Shown here one piece after another: positions 10,901-29,060 of a stretch of DNA of 64,000 nt. Made by a program: the position numbers and the translations under genes. The notes under the pieces were generated by a model. That model had not been told where the DNA came from. It saw only the letters and a list, made by a program, of their open reading frames with translations, and did not search any database. The stretch's first letter is position 1, and every line of letters starts with the position of its first letter. The stretch comes from Limanda limanda (lineage: Eukaryota > Chordata > Actinopteri > Pleuronectiformes > Pleuronectidae): positions 5,765,686-5,829,685 of the forward strand of contig NC_083656.1 in the NCBI RefSeq assembly GCF_963576545.1. The letters are read 5' to 3'.

Positions 10901-13900
10901 ACAGGACCGAGATGCATTTTTGTCAGATATATTAAGTTCTTTCTAAAGGATAGAAAGTAAGGATTACATTTTTATGAACTCGAAAAAGGAGTTAAGCCTC
11001 TACTCCAATCATTTGTCAGTGTAGACTGACCTGAGTTGACCTCTTAAGGAGAAAATAAGATTATAATGTGGTAAAAAAAACTAAATATACGGTTATATTT
11101 TAATGTTTTTCTAAACTAAATGCAGACAAATCTAACCAAAACAGACTGTCATTAATATAATCTTGTCTTGTCTTTGATATTCAGACACCTTCACAGACAC
11201 AGCCATCAGCTCCACCCGCGTCAACGGAGAACACAAGGAGAAGGTGCTGCAGAGATGGGAGGGAGGAGACAGCAATGGAGAGAGTTACGATCTGGAAAAT
11301 GATGCAGTGAGTCAAATTGTCACAGAAACACCAGCTAACTCTCTAATGACAGGAATGCCCTTTACACCCAGGACACACACGAACAACATGAGTTGACTTA
11401 TAATTTGATATGCCGCTAGAGCTCAATCTTTTATAAACACTTTTACTAATAAAAAATGATTCTAAAGCTCTGGTAATTGTACTAACCCTGTAATCTTGTG
11501 TTTTTCTCCTCAGTCCAATGGCTGGGATGCCAATGAGATGTTTCGTTTCAATGAAGTAAAATACGGAGTCACGTCAACGTATGATGCCAGCCTCTCCATG
11601 TACACGTGAGTTTCCATAATGTGAAAGTTCAATTTTTGGTAACAAGATCGGTAAGAAAGTAGTTGAAAGACCGTGTTAATCTAGAATTTCTAGCAGGAAA
11701 GCATGAGTAGTTTATACTATAGTATTTTAGATTGCATCTCTGGTCTAAGAACAAATCACAAGTGAAGATCTGTTTGTGCTATTCCTGTCTTCACGTGCTA
11801 CTGTTCAGCAGTTCGGTCACTGTTGCCTGTGATTTTATAGTTAAAATGGAGATAAATGTTTGAGGTCAATAAGATTTTGATTTCATGTTTTAATGTTTTT
11901 GTGCTTTCTCTAAATGTGGCCCAATCTTTCTCCCTTGCCCCCAGTGTGCCACTAGAAAGAGGAAACAATGACACTTTCCGGCAGAGGGAGGCTCGTGCTG
12001 CTCGTCTGGCCAATGAGATTGAGTCAACCCCCCAGTATCGCCACCGCGCCAACCTGGAAAACGACGAGGGCAAAAGCGAGGAAGATAAGTTCAGTTCTGT
12101 GGTGCGGGACAGCGGTGATCGGGAGAGGGGCCGCGAGAGCCCCCGTGACAGAGACCGTGAGAGGGGCCGAGACAGCCCTGGAGCCAGTACCAGGTGAGGG
12201 AGGGGGGGGTTGATGAGTGTTTGTCAGGCAAGTAGCCCTGTCAGGTCTCATCTCATTTCCTGGTGATTTAGATTGTATTGAGTTAAAAGTTCAGGTCATT
12301 ATTGACTGTGGAAACAGCTAATTTCAGTTTTATCACGTAATCAGTTGAAGTCGTCAGACTCTTATCTGCTGAGGAAGATCAAAGTCTTTCTATCAGATTC
12401 AGAACATTGACTAAATACACTTTGAGGGGAAATCGCTGTTAAATGCTGTTTCAAAGGTCAAGAAAGGACTTTGACGAATCAGCTTCTCTCATCATGTTTC
12501 TTTATAAAGCTTGTATTATAATTTCCTGGTCACATGTGTGTTGTTGCTGTGTTTGATGTACTTCCTTTTTCTTCCAGGGACGGCAAGTACATTCCATTAC
12601 CTCAGCGTCAGAGAGAGATGAACCGGGAGCGTGAGCGAGCTGAGAGAGGGCCTGGCGGGCCTCCACCCCACAACCGTCTCAGCGGAGGTTACCGCTCCAA
12701 CCCTCCATCCTCCTCTTCCCCCAGACCTCCACTGCCCTCTGGTGCAGGGCCACAGCCGGGCGTCTCTCCCTCAGAGAGAAGCAGCCCTCTGTCGGGCCGA
12801 GGCGGTGCCTACGCCCCCCACCACCCACAGGGAAGTCCCAGCCCCGGCCCGGGCTCTGCCCCTGCCAACCCTTACACACCTGCCTCTCCTGGTGGACCAG
12901 CACCTACGCTGGCCTCTGCTTCAGCTGCCCCCTCTCCAGGAAGCCCCCCTGCCCCACACGGACACACAGTCCCTCATTCCCACTCACTCCCACACTCGCT
13001 TTCTGAAGCTGGCAGGCCTGTGAATGGAGGTAAGTGTGAGAGCTTGTGTCAGACGGTATTTTCACAGCAACCAAGCATGCTGCTATGGCATAAGCAAGAT
13101 TTGTCGATGGACTTTCAAGGACGTTTTCTCTTGTTGTGTTTTACAGTCTCTGCTAGAACTTCCCCTAAAGCCCAAAGACCTCCACAGTCAAGCAGGACCG
13201 CCCGTTCTACAAACTCACACAGTCAGTCCACAGGTATGAGTTGCACACAAACCCAGTCACCTGTTGTTATGAAATCTTCTATATTAATATCATTTTTGAT
13301 GGATTTTGCCTAAAACTTGCTCTCTATTTCTTCCCTCCCTCATGTCATTGCAGCTGCTCGATCTCCTAAATCAGTCTCTTCCCAGGACCCGCCTTATTTA
13401 GACACATCAGCTGTCTCCCTGCCTCCCCAGAAGACATCTGGCCCTGCCCCTCTCTTCCCTGTAGATGGTACGGTCTCACCTCGTCTGTTGTTAAAGTTTA
13501 AAATCAAAGTCAAAACCATTTGTGTTCTCTAATGACGTGAGCCTCTTCGAGACAGTCACCTTGTAGCAGTAAGTGACAACTTTCGATACTGGAATCTAAT
13601 CTTGCGGTTTTTCTTGTCATTGCAGTGAATGAGATTCTTGGTGCAGCTGCAAAAGAACGTGCAGCTGAGAGTGCCATCAGCACAGAGGAAAGCAAGACTA
13701 AAGGTGTGTGTGCAAGATTAAAAAAATCCACAAAATACTGGAAATAAGTCTCAAAACTTTACCTATTTGCATGTCCCGTTTGTTTTAGAGTTTTCAGAAG
13801 TTCACATTCCCGTTAACCTTGTCTCCTCTCTCCTCACCAGTCCCCTCAGTGCAGCAAAGGTCGCAGATTGAGGCGCTGCGGAAATTTGGCAAGGAATTCA

Positions 13901-16900
13901 GGGTAAGAGTTCAGTAGCCTCTCAGTGAAGTGTGAAATTAGAAAATCTGTGACCAATCAAGTGGTCATGTCCTGAGACATCGACGTTTGTCTGACAAATC
14001 ACTCACGTCTTGTTCATTTCATTGTGAGCGTTACCAGTAACGACATGGCACTGGATACCAGTGGCCCCTACTCAAGCTTAACTGGGTACTGTAAAGACCA
14101 GTCACAAGGATTTGTTTGAGGATTTGTTACAGATATAATAACATATCTGTTTGCCATGTCTAATTAATTTTTTATTTTTGACATCACCTCCATCCTACCC
14201 AAACAATGATTGTTTCAGCTCTTACTACTATTACTTTACTCTCTTTTTTTCCAGCTCCAGCCGAGTGGAGGCAACTCCAGCTCTCCAGCAGCAGCAACCC
14301 CTCCTGCTGTCGGTGATGCTTCCCAGCCCGGCGCAGCCAAACAATCGGACGCTCACCTTGCTTCAGACCCTAAATCTCAGCCTCCAGCTGCCAGTCTCGC
14401 TCAGCCCCAACCTCAGGCTTCACCTGCTCCCTCTGAGGACCCCACCAAGGACAGCACGTCTACACCTGGCCCCACCACAGCTGCCACCTCAGCACCTGTC
14501 TCAGACAGGCAGTCGCCAGCCGTGCCACAGCCAGCCCGGACCCCGGGAAGTGAGGACGGCAGGTCTGAGTCGACGGAGGGTGTACCAGAGTGAGTTTCGA
14601 GAAGGATCCGAGCTGTGTCACTAAACAATCTGATTTATCTTACTTGTTTTATTGTGGTTTTCATTTCTAAACACATTTTTCTTTCTATCCTCTAGCCAAG
14701 TGAAGAAATCAACCCTAAACCCCAACGCTAAAGAGTTCAACCCTATTAAACCTCAGATGCCTATGGTAAGTCAATTCCTGTTTAATCCCTGAACTGTGAG
14801 TGCAGAGAGTACTTCAGTGATGTTGTATGAAGATCAGGAAATGCAGTGAAGTGTATCACGGATTTTATTTTGTAGTCAAAGACCTTTTTATTTAACTTCA
14901 CCTATATTGTTTAACTTTGTGTAATATATAATAATGTAATATGCTGAGATCCCTGTGTTTCACTACGTGACACGCAGATGTATTAATCTGTGGTTGTGTG
15001 AACTTGCAGACGAAACCCAACACTGCACCCACTCCACCTCGGCCAACTCCTCCCAGCCCGGTGGTCCTTCAGCACCCAGGTGGTCAGGGGCCCCTCTACA
15101 CCACCCCCTACCTCTCCTACGTCTCGCAGATGCACTCTGTGCAGGTACACAGCGTATAAATGTGATTAAAAACAAAATATTGATTAATACAGAGCATGTT
15201 GGTCTGGTGTTGACCTCTAAAATGTTTCTTATTTTCAGCCACCACCGATGTACCAGTACACTCTGTCAACAGTCAACCAGGGAAAATACCCCAGGACCAA
15301 AGGTAATGTTGTCATAATCAAAGCTAGGAAGTTACGGTTCGTTTACCAATATGTTGAAGTTGCCGTGTTTAGAACTTTTTATGTTTTTCTTGCTTTGACA
15401 ATGTTTCCTCTCCTTCACCAGGCGCAGTAGTTGCTCAGCGCTCTGATCATGGTAATTCAGGGCCTCAAATGCTGCAAGCTGCAGCCTCAGCAGCCGGGGC
15501 TCCGCTGGTAGCATCCCCCTACCCTCAGTCCTACCTTCAGTACAACCCACAGCAGTACGGCCAGCAGCAGGTCATCCAGGCCATGTCACCCTACCCTGGA
15601 CAGGTAGGATGTCTAATCCACTGGTTTTGAACTGGGTGTTCATTGGCATTAAAATAAGAATGATCTGTAGGGGCGGTATCTTATTCTAAAAGTTAATAGA
15701 TCAACAGAGTAGTATCTTACCCTCGCTTAAAAAACATTGCTTTATTTTTTATTCTCTCTTTTCTCCCCCTCTCCAGCCAATGTACTCCATGCTGCAGGGA
15801 GGAGCCAGGATGATGACTCAAGGTGGTGGTCCCCATCCACAGGCGTTGGGACCCCCGGGAGGCCCTCAGTTCGCTCAACAGGGAGACGGCCCTCAGGGAC
15901 CACAGCAGGGCATCTATGGTTAGTGGAACAAGTCTTGCTGTGAGGTTCAGAATATTCACTTTTCACCCGAGGCTTGAAATGTATTACTGAGGAACTGACG
16001 GTCTTTTCCTTCCAGCTCAACAGTCCTTCACCCACCACACGGGCGCAGTACATCAGCCTCAGCCCTCCAGTACCCCGACAGGCAACCAGCCCCCTCCCCA
16101 ACACTCTGCACCCAGCCCAGGACAGGTGAGCTACCCCTACACCACCACAGGGATTTAAAAATACAAACTTTGAGGTCAAGACAAGTAGCAAGGACACAGC
16201 AGTTCAGATTTATTTGTGATCTCTAACGTTTTGTGCTCTCTTCCTGTAGAACGCCCAGCAGGGTCAGCAGCAGCAGGCCTTGTACCACTCAGGTCCTATG
16301 TCAGCTCCCACCCCCCCCAACATGCCGCCGGGCCACACGTCACCACAGGGCTCGTACCCCATCCAGGGCTACAGCATCCACCAACACCAGGGCATCCCAC
16401 CCTCATACCCCCTGGGGCAGTTAACACAGGTAAGGCATCACGACACATTGTTGGCTTTCAGTAATTTATTTTTTACTATTTTCAATTGAAGTTTCATCTT
16501 GACCTAAACCCTCTCTCTCCCAGGCCCACGTGCAGGGAGCCATGTCAGGTCCCCACCACTCGGGGAACCACGGTCAGCCCCAGTTAGTGATGCTGCAGCC
16601 GCCTCAGCAGGGCCCCGGCTCCGTGCAGCAGCACCAGCAGCACGGACCTCAGCAAGGAGCACACCAGCACTTCTACATAGGACATCCACAAGGTAACGAG
16701 ACACAAAGAAGAAGAAGATACACTTTTATTAATCCCACACACATGCACAAACATGCAAAGACACACTCATGCATTGGGGAAATTAGTCCTCTGCATTTCA
16801 CCCATCTGGTGCAGGACACACTGCAGAGCAGAGCAGTGGGCTGCCAGGTACGGCGCCCGGGGAGCAGATGTTGGGGGAGTAAGGTGCCTTGCTCAGGGGC

Positions 16901-17226
16901 ACTAGGGTAGGGAGAAGAGTCTTTTTGAACTTTGGACAGGTCCAGGTTCGTTACACCATCCAGGCAAGTTTCCGCCGAAACTCCGAGGAGACGAACCGTG
17001 GAGTCGAACCAGCATCGAACCAGAGACCCCTTCTCTGCTAGTAGTCCAAGTTTTCTGCCACTAGTCCACCGCCTCTCCAAACAACCTCTACAACACAACC
17101 ACAACCACAACCCCAACACTGAGTTTGTTTAAAGTGCGAGATCCATAACGTCACTGTTTGTGTTTCCTCTCCACAGCAATGCAGGTACAAACGCATCCTG
17201 CTTCCTTCCATCCACCTGGAAACTAA
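7991..17226 (+). CDS. atxn2l: Ataxin-2-like protein
   Basis: There are 23 coding exons: 7991-8103, 8992-9031, 9981-10037, 10419-10490, 10680-10839, 11185-11306, 11514-11605, 11945-12193, 12578-13029, 13147-13233, 13354-13467, 13626-13703, 13841-13902, 14255-14589, 14696-14765, 15010-15144, 15239-15302, 15422-15603, 15777-15918, 16016-16125, 16250-16429, 16524-16692 and 17177-17226. They sum to 3135 nt (1044 residues), all in phase. The start MLKQQQQAGG matches the MLK start of ATXN2L. Residues about 52-135 form the Lsm domain (MLHFLTAVVGSTCD), 189-260 the LsmAD region (SNGWDANEMFRF, REARAARLANEIES), and 683-694 the PAM2 motif STLNPNAKEFNP that binds poly(A)-binding protein. The rest is proline/glutamine-rich and presumably disordered. 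KVLQRWEGGDSN and HFLTAVVGST favour ATXN2L over ATXN2. Role: cytoplasmic RNA-binding regulator of stress granules and P-bodies. Confidence 0.95.
8229..8348 (+). promoter_or_regulatory. Cluster of three CCAAT boxes in atxn2l intron 1
   Basis: CCAAT occurs at 8229-8233, 8270-8274 and 8344-8348, each in an NF-Y-like context (CCAATGAG, CCAATCAG, CCAATCAG), within GC-rich sequence just after exon 1. This may be part of a downstream promoter or an alternative first-exon promoter. No transcript evidence is available. Confidence 0.35.
8349..9980 (+). other. atxn2l introns 1-2, nothing further recognised
   Basis: Apart from the 40-base exon 2 (8992-9031), this stretch is ordinary A/T-rich intron. I see no repeats or RNA genes I can name. 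Confidence 0.5.
16708..17075. repeat. High-copy teleost-type dispersed repeat in the last atxn2l intron
   Basis: The segment contains a characteristic series: AGTCCTCTGCATTTCACCCA, GCAGTGGGCTGCCA, CGCCCGGGGAGCAG, AAGGTGCCTTGCTCAGGGGC, then GTCGAACC and CTAGTCCACCGCCTCTCC. I recognise this as a very common interspersed repeat of fish genomes. Its formal class (SINE or non-autonomous DNA element) I cannot assign. Confidence 0.65.
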
Positions 17227-17883
17227 ACCGCTCCAGAGCCCTGGACACCACCCCCCCCTCCCTGACTGCTCCCCGGAATGAGCCCCGACATCCCCACTAC
17301 CTGTTGGGTGTGAGGCCCAGACTGAACCGGACTCATACGAAAATCAGACTGACAGGATCGCACGGAGGAGAGAAGAGGACTCGAGTCTCCCAGCACCTTA
17401 TTCTTCAGCTATATTGTTCTTCATCGGCGTCAGCCCCAGATGAGGAAGACCTTTTTAACGCTAAAGATGATGGTGGCAGACGGCAGCAGCGGCGTCAGGA
17501 CCCCCCACCCACCCCCCCCGCTGCCATCCTGCTCTTCTTTCCAACTTCTTCCCTTTTTTTAGACACGGGCCACCTTGCTTGGCGAACCAGTCGGAGAGGA
17601 ACAACCAACAGCAGACACTTCTAGCAATGTGTTTTTAGCCTTGTGGGGTTTTGTAAGTACCATAACTCAAAACACAGACTGTCGCAGGATCTCATGAATA
17701 CACCATGAAAGGAGGGATTTGAAGACGAGAGGGGATTTTTAGCAAATAACTTTTCTTTTTTTAAACTTGATCCAGTAGTTAAACCCAGCCCCCCTTTACC
17801 CTTCTTCTCTCCTGTAGAAAAATATAATTAATAAAAAAATGGACAAGTTGAACAAAAAAATATTAAAACATCAATGACCAAAA

Positions 17884-17889
17884 AATAAA
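17884..17889 (+). terminator. atxn2l: AATAAA polyadenylation signal for atxn2l
   Basis: The hexamer lies in AAAAATAAAGTTTTC, about 660 bases after the stop TAA at 17224-17226. The 3' UTR between contains no other feature. Confidence 0.65.
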
Positions 17890-17920
17890 GTTTTCAACTC
17901 AACTACAAAGACTTGTTTAA

Positions 17921-17926
17921 TTTATT
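17921..17926 (-). terminator. adprh: AATAAA (minus strand) candidate polyadenylation signal for adprh
   Basis: Plus-strand TTTATT reads AATAAA on the minus strand, 515 bases past the adprh stop. Cleavage 10-30 bases further would fall at about 17890-17910, essentially where atxn2l should end. Confidence 0.4.
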
Positions 17927-18440
17927 GTATCAACAATTGTGCAGGTTACAGTTGAACGAGGCTCCAGTTAACTATAATGAGACGCAGAAATGTATTTTTC
18001 ATTAGACGATAACAAAAGCACATTTAATTTGAAGCTTACCGAGCATTTACTATTATGTCAAGCTGACAAAACAAGGTAATTATCTCCCGGGGGACTTTTT
18101 GTATTCTCTTCACATTCTCATTAGCTGGGATTCGTTCCGCTTAGTGGTACAACTCTGCATGTTGGTTTCAAACGGTCACTAGGGGGAGCCCTCTTTATGT
18201 ACGCCAACCTCCGTGCCAGCACAACAAAGACCTTGTTGTGGCAGAAAGGATTTGACTTCAGGTCAGTGGGACTTTGCTCCCCTTCAGGCAAGTATGACAC
18301 CACACTTTGTGGAGGGGGGACAACACTGGGTCGATGCATCACGGAGAAACAGTTTCTCTCCGTCGGCGTGTCAGAGTCTCGCCCAGTTTCCTCCTTGAGT
18401 GCAACAACACACACTGGCAGCACGGCATGTTTCTGTGACC

Positions 18441-23615
<5,175 letters not shown>

Positions 23616-23880
23616 GGCAGCGCGCTGTCCCCGGGAATCAGGCTTCAGGAGGCGGCCACACGCGTCAGGAGACACCGGGGGTCTGGGTGATTCTGCTCTG
23701 AGCTCCGTGTGTGTGGAGGGTTCGATGCCAGAGGCCTGGTCCCTGCTAACACTGAGCCCACTGTCCGCTGCTGCGCGCACCAGGACTCTGTGCAAACGAG
23801 CTATAAAAAGACGCAGCAGCAGCAGAGATTCCTCACAGACAAGATGGAGACACGACAGAGTCCAGAACAAAGGTTTTAAA
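23616..23880 (-). promoter_or_regulatory. adprh: adprh 5' UTR and likely promoter
   Basis: Immediately upstream of the ATG the minus strand is GC-rich with several CpGs (CCCGGGGACAGCGCGCTGCC before the start). The base composition changes sharply from the flanking A/T-rich DNA. No TATA box is found on the minus strand. A CTATAAAAAG at 23801-23810 is on the plus strand and is not in a useful position for this gene. Confidence 0.4.
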
Positions 23881-26800
23881 GACGAATCATCGTTTGTTTT
23901 AATCTGTCAGCTGATGTGGAAAAATTCTACTTATTTGTGAAATAGCAGAATAATTCAAACTTAACTTCAGGCTGCAGAAATGTTGAGCAGTAAAACAATC
24001 ACAGTAGTTATCGCTTTATATTTTGAGAAATATCAATATACAAGGATCAATATTTATCAATATGTTTCTTATACACGCTGTGAATCACATTATTTTCTTT
24101 TAGGTTTAAAATGTTTTGCTCCTGAGTGAAAGTTTTGATTTTAAACAGCAAAACATTTGATAGATCTGAGGTCGAGTTATATCGTATATTGTATCCTATA
24201 CGACTCGATTGTATTGTATCTTATAAATTGCTATTGACAACTATATTGTTATAATTATTGATATAGTTTCATTGCCCAGTCCTATTCCAGTAATATTCTC
24301 ACAATGACAGTGCTCTCATACTGATGTTGCACATGTGTTCTGCATGTTCACATATAGCCTCAGGTTTGCACTTTAGCTTGGCAACATTCCGCTGATGAGA
24401 ATGTGTTTTTATGTATTTGGATCCATGGATAACGACTATAAACCACTTTAATGGATTCTGAAATCAAATCTACGTGTTTGGTTGTAGAGGCTACAGCTGA
24501 ATAATGTATCTCCTGCTGGGAGGTTCCAGTTTTCCTGGTATTTGAACCACTGGTGGTGAAGTGGTTTGATGTTTTCCTGCCAGTGGTTTCCAGTGTTGGA
24601 GCCTGGTTACAGCTCGTTGCACCTGAATACAGATTCCTCTGGTGAGAGGAGCTGGAAGCTGCTCACAGCCTCACAGTGAAGTGATGATTCTCAGTGGGCT
24701 TGGCAGCGCTGGCATCACCAGGCTTCAGGCTGAGTGCCATTGTTTTTCACACACTAACGACATAAAGTCTCCTCCATCCCTCCCTGTCTCTCTCTCCTCC
24801 TCTTTCTCTCTTTTTCTTGGTCCTTCTGATCAGATGCTGAACTCTGTGTGACCCAGGGCTCGGTGATCCAGGTCGATCAGAGCCTGAGAGCCTCCTCTGT
24901 TCTCCGCCCACCGACAGGAAACCCAGGTGAGAGGAATCCACTCCATCATCCATTCCATTCAACAGAGGCCAAAGTAGAACGTTCCATCCACCGATTCAGT
25001 TTGAGTGCAGAGCATCATACAGAATTAATCACCTGTTCATTGTGTTCTCTCATGTTATACTTACCATTCATATTTATTATGAGAAATCCACTTTATATTC
25101 AGCTACACACACTCATGTCTGTGCTGCAACGGAGAAGCTGGAGAGGAGAGATGGTTAGCTTAGCTTAGCATAAAGACTGGAAACAGGGGGAAACTATTAG
25201 CCTGGCTCAGTCCAAAGGTTTAAGAGAAATCTGTCCACAAGCAATTGCAGTAATTACCTCCACAGAGGTTTGTTTGCTGGTTGTTTTTGCAGGATTATGC
25301 AAAAACAACTTGACCGATTCCCATTATATTTTGTGGAGGAGTGGTGCATGACCCGAGGAAGAAGTCATTCAATTTTGGTGCAACTAACATGACTGCAGGA
25401 TGTTCATGTATTACCAGTCCAACAGGCCTCATCCATAGACCCAGAACCAGGAGTTCATTAGTGTAAAAGGGATTTGGCCTCGTTAGCTGAACCTCACGTG
25501 TGAAACCATTTTCCTGGAATTGTTTACCTAGGTTGAACAAACCCTGCGGAGGAAATCAATGGTGTAAATTATAGAATCTCCCTGATGCGTCAATTGCTTT
25601 GAAATGAGCCCTTATGAATACAAATGACCTAAACCTGCTCAACCCACAAGCACTGACTTGTTTTCACGCATCTGAGAACTTTACTCAGATTTCACCGAGC
25701 AGTTTGTCTGCAGCACAGACAGGCAGCAGTGATGAGGTGCTGATGGGTGGTGCTGATGGTGAGTATGAACACCATCGTTCCACCAGAGGACTCGGCTCCG
25801 AGCTGCAGTGTCAGCAAGCATCCGTCCTGCCAACATGTCCCCGAGCCAGAGGCGGCTGCTCTGTATCTGACCCACTTCTCCGACGCAAAGGTGGAGGGTA
25901 AAAAGTGAAAAGAGAGTTCCCCTCTGGGATCAATAAGGCGTTACATCGCATTAAAATCAACCAACAGCTTCCACATCGTTCCAGCTCTAGATGGGGATGA
26001 GGTTTGTGAATCTGCTCCTCCATCTCCCGGGCTCTGGAGCGTGTCCCTCCACAGGGTGGCATGGTTTCACCACAGCACACGAACAGCTGGTGGATCCTGA
26101 TGCCAGACAGTGATTCCCCATGGCCCTTGCACACGGTCAATCTTTGCTACCGGATGATTATCATCAAAGGGGAAGTGCGGATTGTGTGTGTGTGGGGGGG
26201 GGGGGGAGCTGAGGTATCAGGAGAGAGGCGGTCCGGAGCCTATTTGTCACATAATGTGTCAGAGGCCATAACGGCTGACGGTGAGCAGAGCCGCAGAGGG
26301 GCCCGGTGGTGACATAAAAACAAATGGTCCAGGTTCAGATGTGCCTGGGGGGTGTGGGGGGGTGCCTCCAGTCTGATGGTTGCAGCTCGGGGACCTGAGG
26401 TGAGGCTGTGAGGCTGAGAGCATGCGTGTTTGAATATGAGTTCCTCCTCAGAAGAGACACAGGGACGTCATCAGTCACACTGATGTCACACCGAGGCCAC
26501 TGAGCAACAACCTCTCAGTCCAGGGGGAAAAACAATATCAATAATGATCATAATATAACTTTAGTCCAATATATATGAATATATATATGTCAGTATGTTG
26601 CTGTCACTCAGGAGCTAAAATCAATCTTCAAACATAAAAGAAATATTAATGTGACATTTATTTATCGGCACAATTATCAACATCAACCGACATGAGACTT
26701 TTTTATATTGATATAATTTTTTGCATTTTGTCAATAACCTAGCTGCTGCTTCCTGCCTGGAGTCAGACTGATACCACTCGTAGGTCTGTCCTGCAGTCAG

Positions 26801-28230
26801 CAGCTGGCTACATCCACTTTATGAACTTTACAAGCCAAGGTATCGTTTTCTTCTCGTCTGAAATATTTCCCCAAATCCAATCTCAATATTCTTTGGACTT
26901 TTGATAAAGAAAAACCTTCTGCACAGACGTCTGATGAAAGACGGCTGCATTTCTAATCAGTTGTTCTGATTTCAATATCTAAGTTTATATGAGTTTGACT
27001 GAGAAGATTCTTGGTCCAACGTGCATGTGAGTAGTACATGTGAACAGTGCATGTGAACAGTGCATGTGAACGGCCAAATCAAAAAACATAAAGTAGAATA
27101 GAAACATCTCAGGATTAAACCGTGTGGGAGGGAGCAGAAAACACATCCTGGTCACCTTAAAGCAAACCCTGGGTCGAACCTTGAGTTCAGATGACTCGAT
27201 CAAAGTCTCTGGATAATTTCTAGATTATTATTTCTTAACCATGATTAATCGCTTAATCTTCTTTAGAACCAATCACTTAATATATCATAAATGTCAGATA
27301 ATTGCCAACTAGCTTTAGCCAAAACACTATAATGTATCTGTGCTGCAAATTGAATCGATTCAAGAAGACCAACCACTTTATCATGTTTCATTAAATTTTC
27401 ATTCAGTGTAACGTCTGAATTATTTGCGCAGGTCTGTGCTGATTATTATTTTTATTGATTTATTAAAGCCCAAGACATGAAGCGCAGAATATAAAGCCTC
27501 CTAATCTAATGCATTCCAGTTCTTTAAGGTTTCTCATACACAAGAGGCTGAAGAAATCAATAAATCACAAATTTTCCTGTGAACTTTTGTGCGAGTGGTA
27601 ACCTCCCGTGTGTTGTTCTGAGTGAATGTGAGTGGATTTCAACACAAATGACACATCACAGCCACACTCACACTTTGACATAAGACTATTAGCCTGAAAC
27701 CTGCTTGAATTATGAATGCATCCCTTTGGAGACAGCTGGAAACAGGACAATGAGGAAGCCCATTATACTGTTGCACTGCAGCCACACCAAACGGCATCAG
27801 AGACACACACCACTGCTAATTATCAAGCCAGAGACATTTCTCCTCATGTGATTATAATGTTTTATAAATTGCCCCCTTTGGCTCCACTGAGCTCCAGCGA
27901 GCCGAGTCCTGCTGGCGACAGGCAGAAGGTACAGTAAGCTTGAGTAAGCTCGACAAACCCGCTCCCAGGTCGCCTCCCGGGGCCGAGGGCTGGAGCGGGG
28001 GGGTATCACACGGGTGTCGGGGCGAAGTGTTAGCAGCCTCCACCGCCTGAGAGCAGCGTGTCCAGCACATCCACCCACCCACCCACCCCTCACCCCCCCA
28101 ATCGACACGCTGTCGTTACCAAAGGTCTGTTTTCTTAATCCGTTTATCAATGTGGAGGCGTTTGGAAAATATTGTGACATTCGATGTCTCAGTCTTTCTC
28201 CTGAGGATGGAACAGATGGAGCTGGATGGA
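23880..28230. other. Intergenic DNA with dispersed-repeat fragments
   Basis: I find no exon series with matching phases. The segment at 24100-24300 is A/T-rich and includes TTTGCTCCTGAGTGAAAG, which recurs near 28335. The segment at 25255-25400 carries a copy of a fish repeat (GTTTGTTTGCTGGTTG, AGGATTATGCAAAAACAACT). A G-run lies at 26193-26206. GCATGTGAACAGT repeats at 27040-27070. The GC-rich stretch 27900-28090 contains a (CCCA)n run. Confidence 0.5.
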
Positions 28231-28239
28231 TGAGTGGTC

Positions 28240-28830
28240 AGAAATATATATATAGATATAAATACAGAAATAAGAAAAGTTAATCATCAAGATAAATGTC
28301 ACATTATAGCTGCTGTGAAGTTTAAAATCAGATTTTTGCTCCTGAGTGAAGGTTCTGGTTTTAAATTCTTCTTTATGGGCAGAGAACGATGAACACACTT
28401 ATGTGCTTTCACAATGTAAAAACATATCGATATATATTGAACCTTAATAAATTATATTGCTGTAAATGTTTATTTAGTTTTATTGACCAGCTTGAGTTCA
28501 AAATAGACGTAATATGTACAGTTATTACTTTATCTTTCACTTGAGCCAGAATAATTCATTGATTAACTAACAGTTTAATATTTAATATTTGTAATAAAGA
28601 TCACACATCACAAACTGGGAAGTTACATTTGATCATATAATTAATCACAAGTATTTACATGTATATTTGACCTTTTACTCTGAAAGGTCATGAGGATGAT
28701 TAATCAGTTGCGGCTCGTTCTTTTATCCATTTAATCGATTGGCTGATGATCTGCTGCATTATTCAATTTTGTTCAATTTTTGTTCTATTTGGTCGTCATC
28801 GTAATCATGTGATAATATGTTGCAGCCCTA
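28240..28830. repeat. A/T-rich degenerate dispersed repeats
   Basis: 28333-28364 repeats the sequence seen at 24117-24146 (TGCTCCTGAGTGAA followed by GGTTTTAAA-like sequence). The stretch 28700-28830 ends in ATGTTGCAGCCCTAG, the type of terminus I associate with hAT-like non-autonomous elements. The matching other end was not found. Confidence 0.35.
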
Positions 28831-28859
28831 GTTTAGTGGAAAACGTTGTGCTATATATA

Positions 28860-29060
28860 CAAAGCAAGTTTATTTATTACAGCACATTTCAATAAGAAGG
28901 AAATTCAAAGTAATTTACATAAAATATAAAGGGTGTTAAGAAAAAAGTGTAAAAGCAACACAAGGCAAAAACAAAACAAAGCTTATGAAAATAAATAAAA
29001 CTGAGTAAGACATAAGAGGCTGAAAGGAACAGGGCATAAATCCTTTATCTCCATTAAGAG
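28860..29060. repeat. Teleost dispersed repeat (GCAAGTTTATTTATTACAGC type)
   Basis: It opens with GCAAGTTTATTTATTACAGC and ACATTTCAATAAGAAGGAAA, then TTCAAAGTAATTTACATAAA and an A-rich tail of AAAACAAAACAAAG type. I recognise this as a common fish interspersed repeat. No coding content. Confidence 0.55.

Noticed and set aside
12534..13313. A 259-codon open frame read straight through in atxn2l
   Set aside because: It includes intron at both ends and between 13030 and 13146. Spliced exons 12578-13029 and 13147-13233 explain the conserved part.
7991..17226. Assignment as ATXN2
   Set aside because: Diagnostic segments (MLHFLTAVVGSTCD, KVLQRWEGGDSN, MLK start) fit ATXN2L rather than ATXN2.
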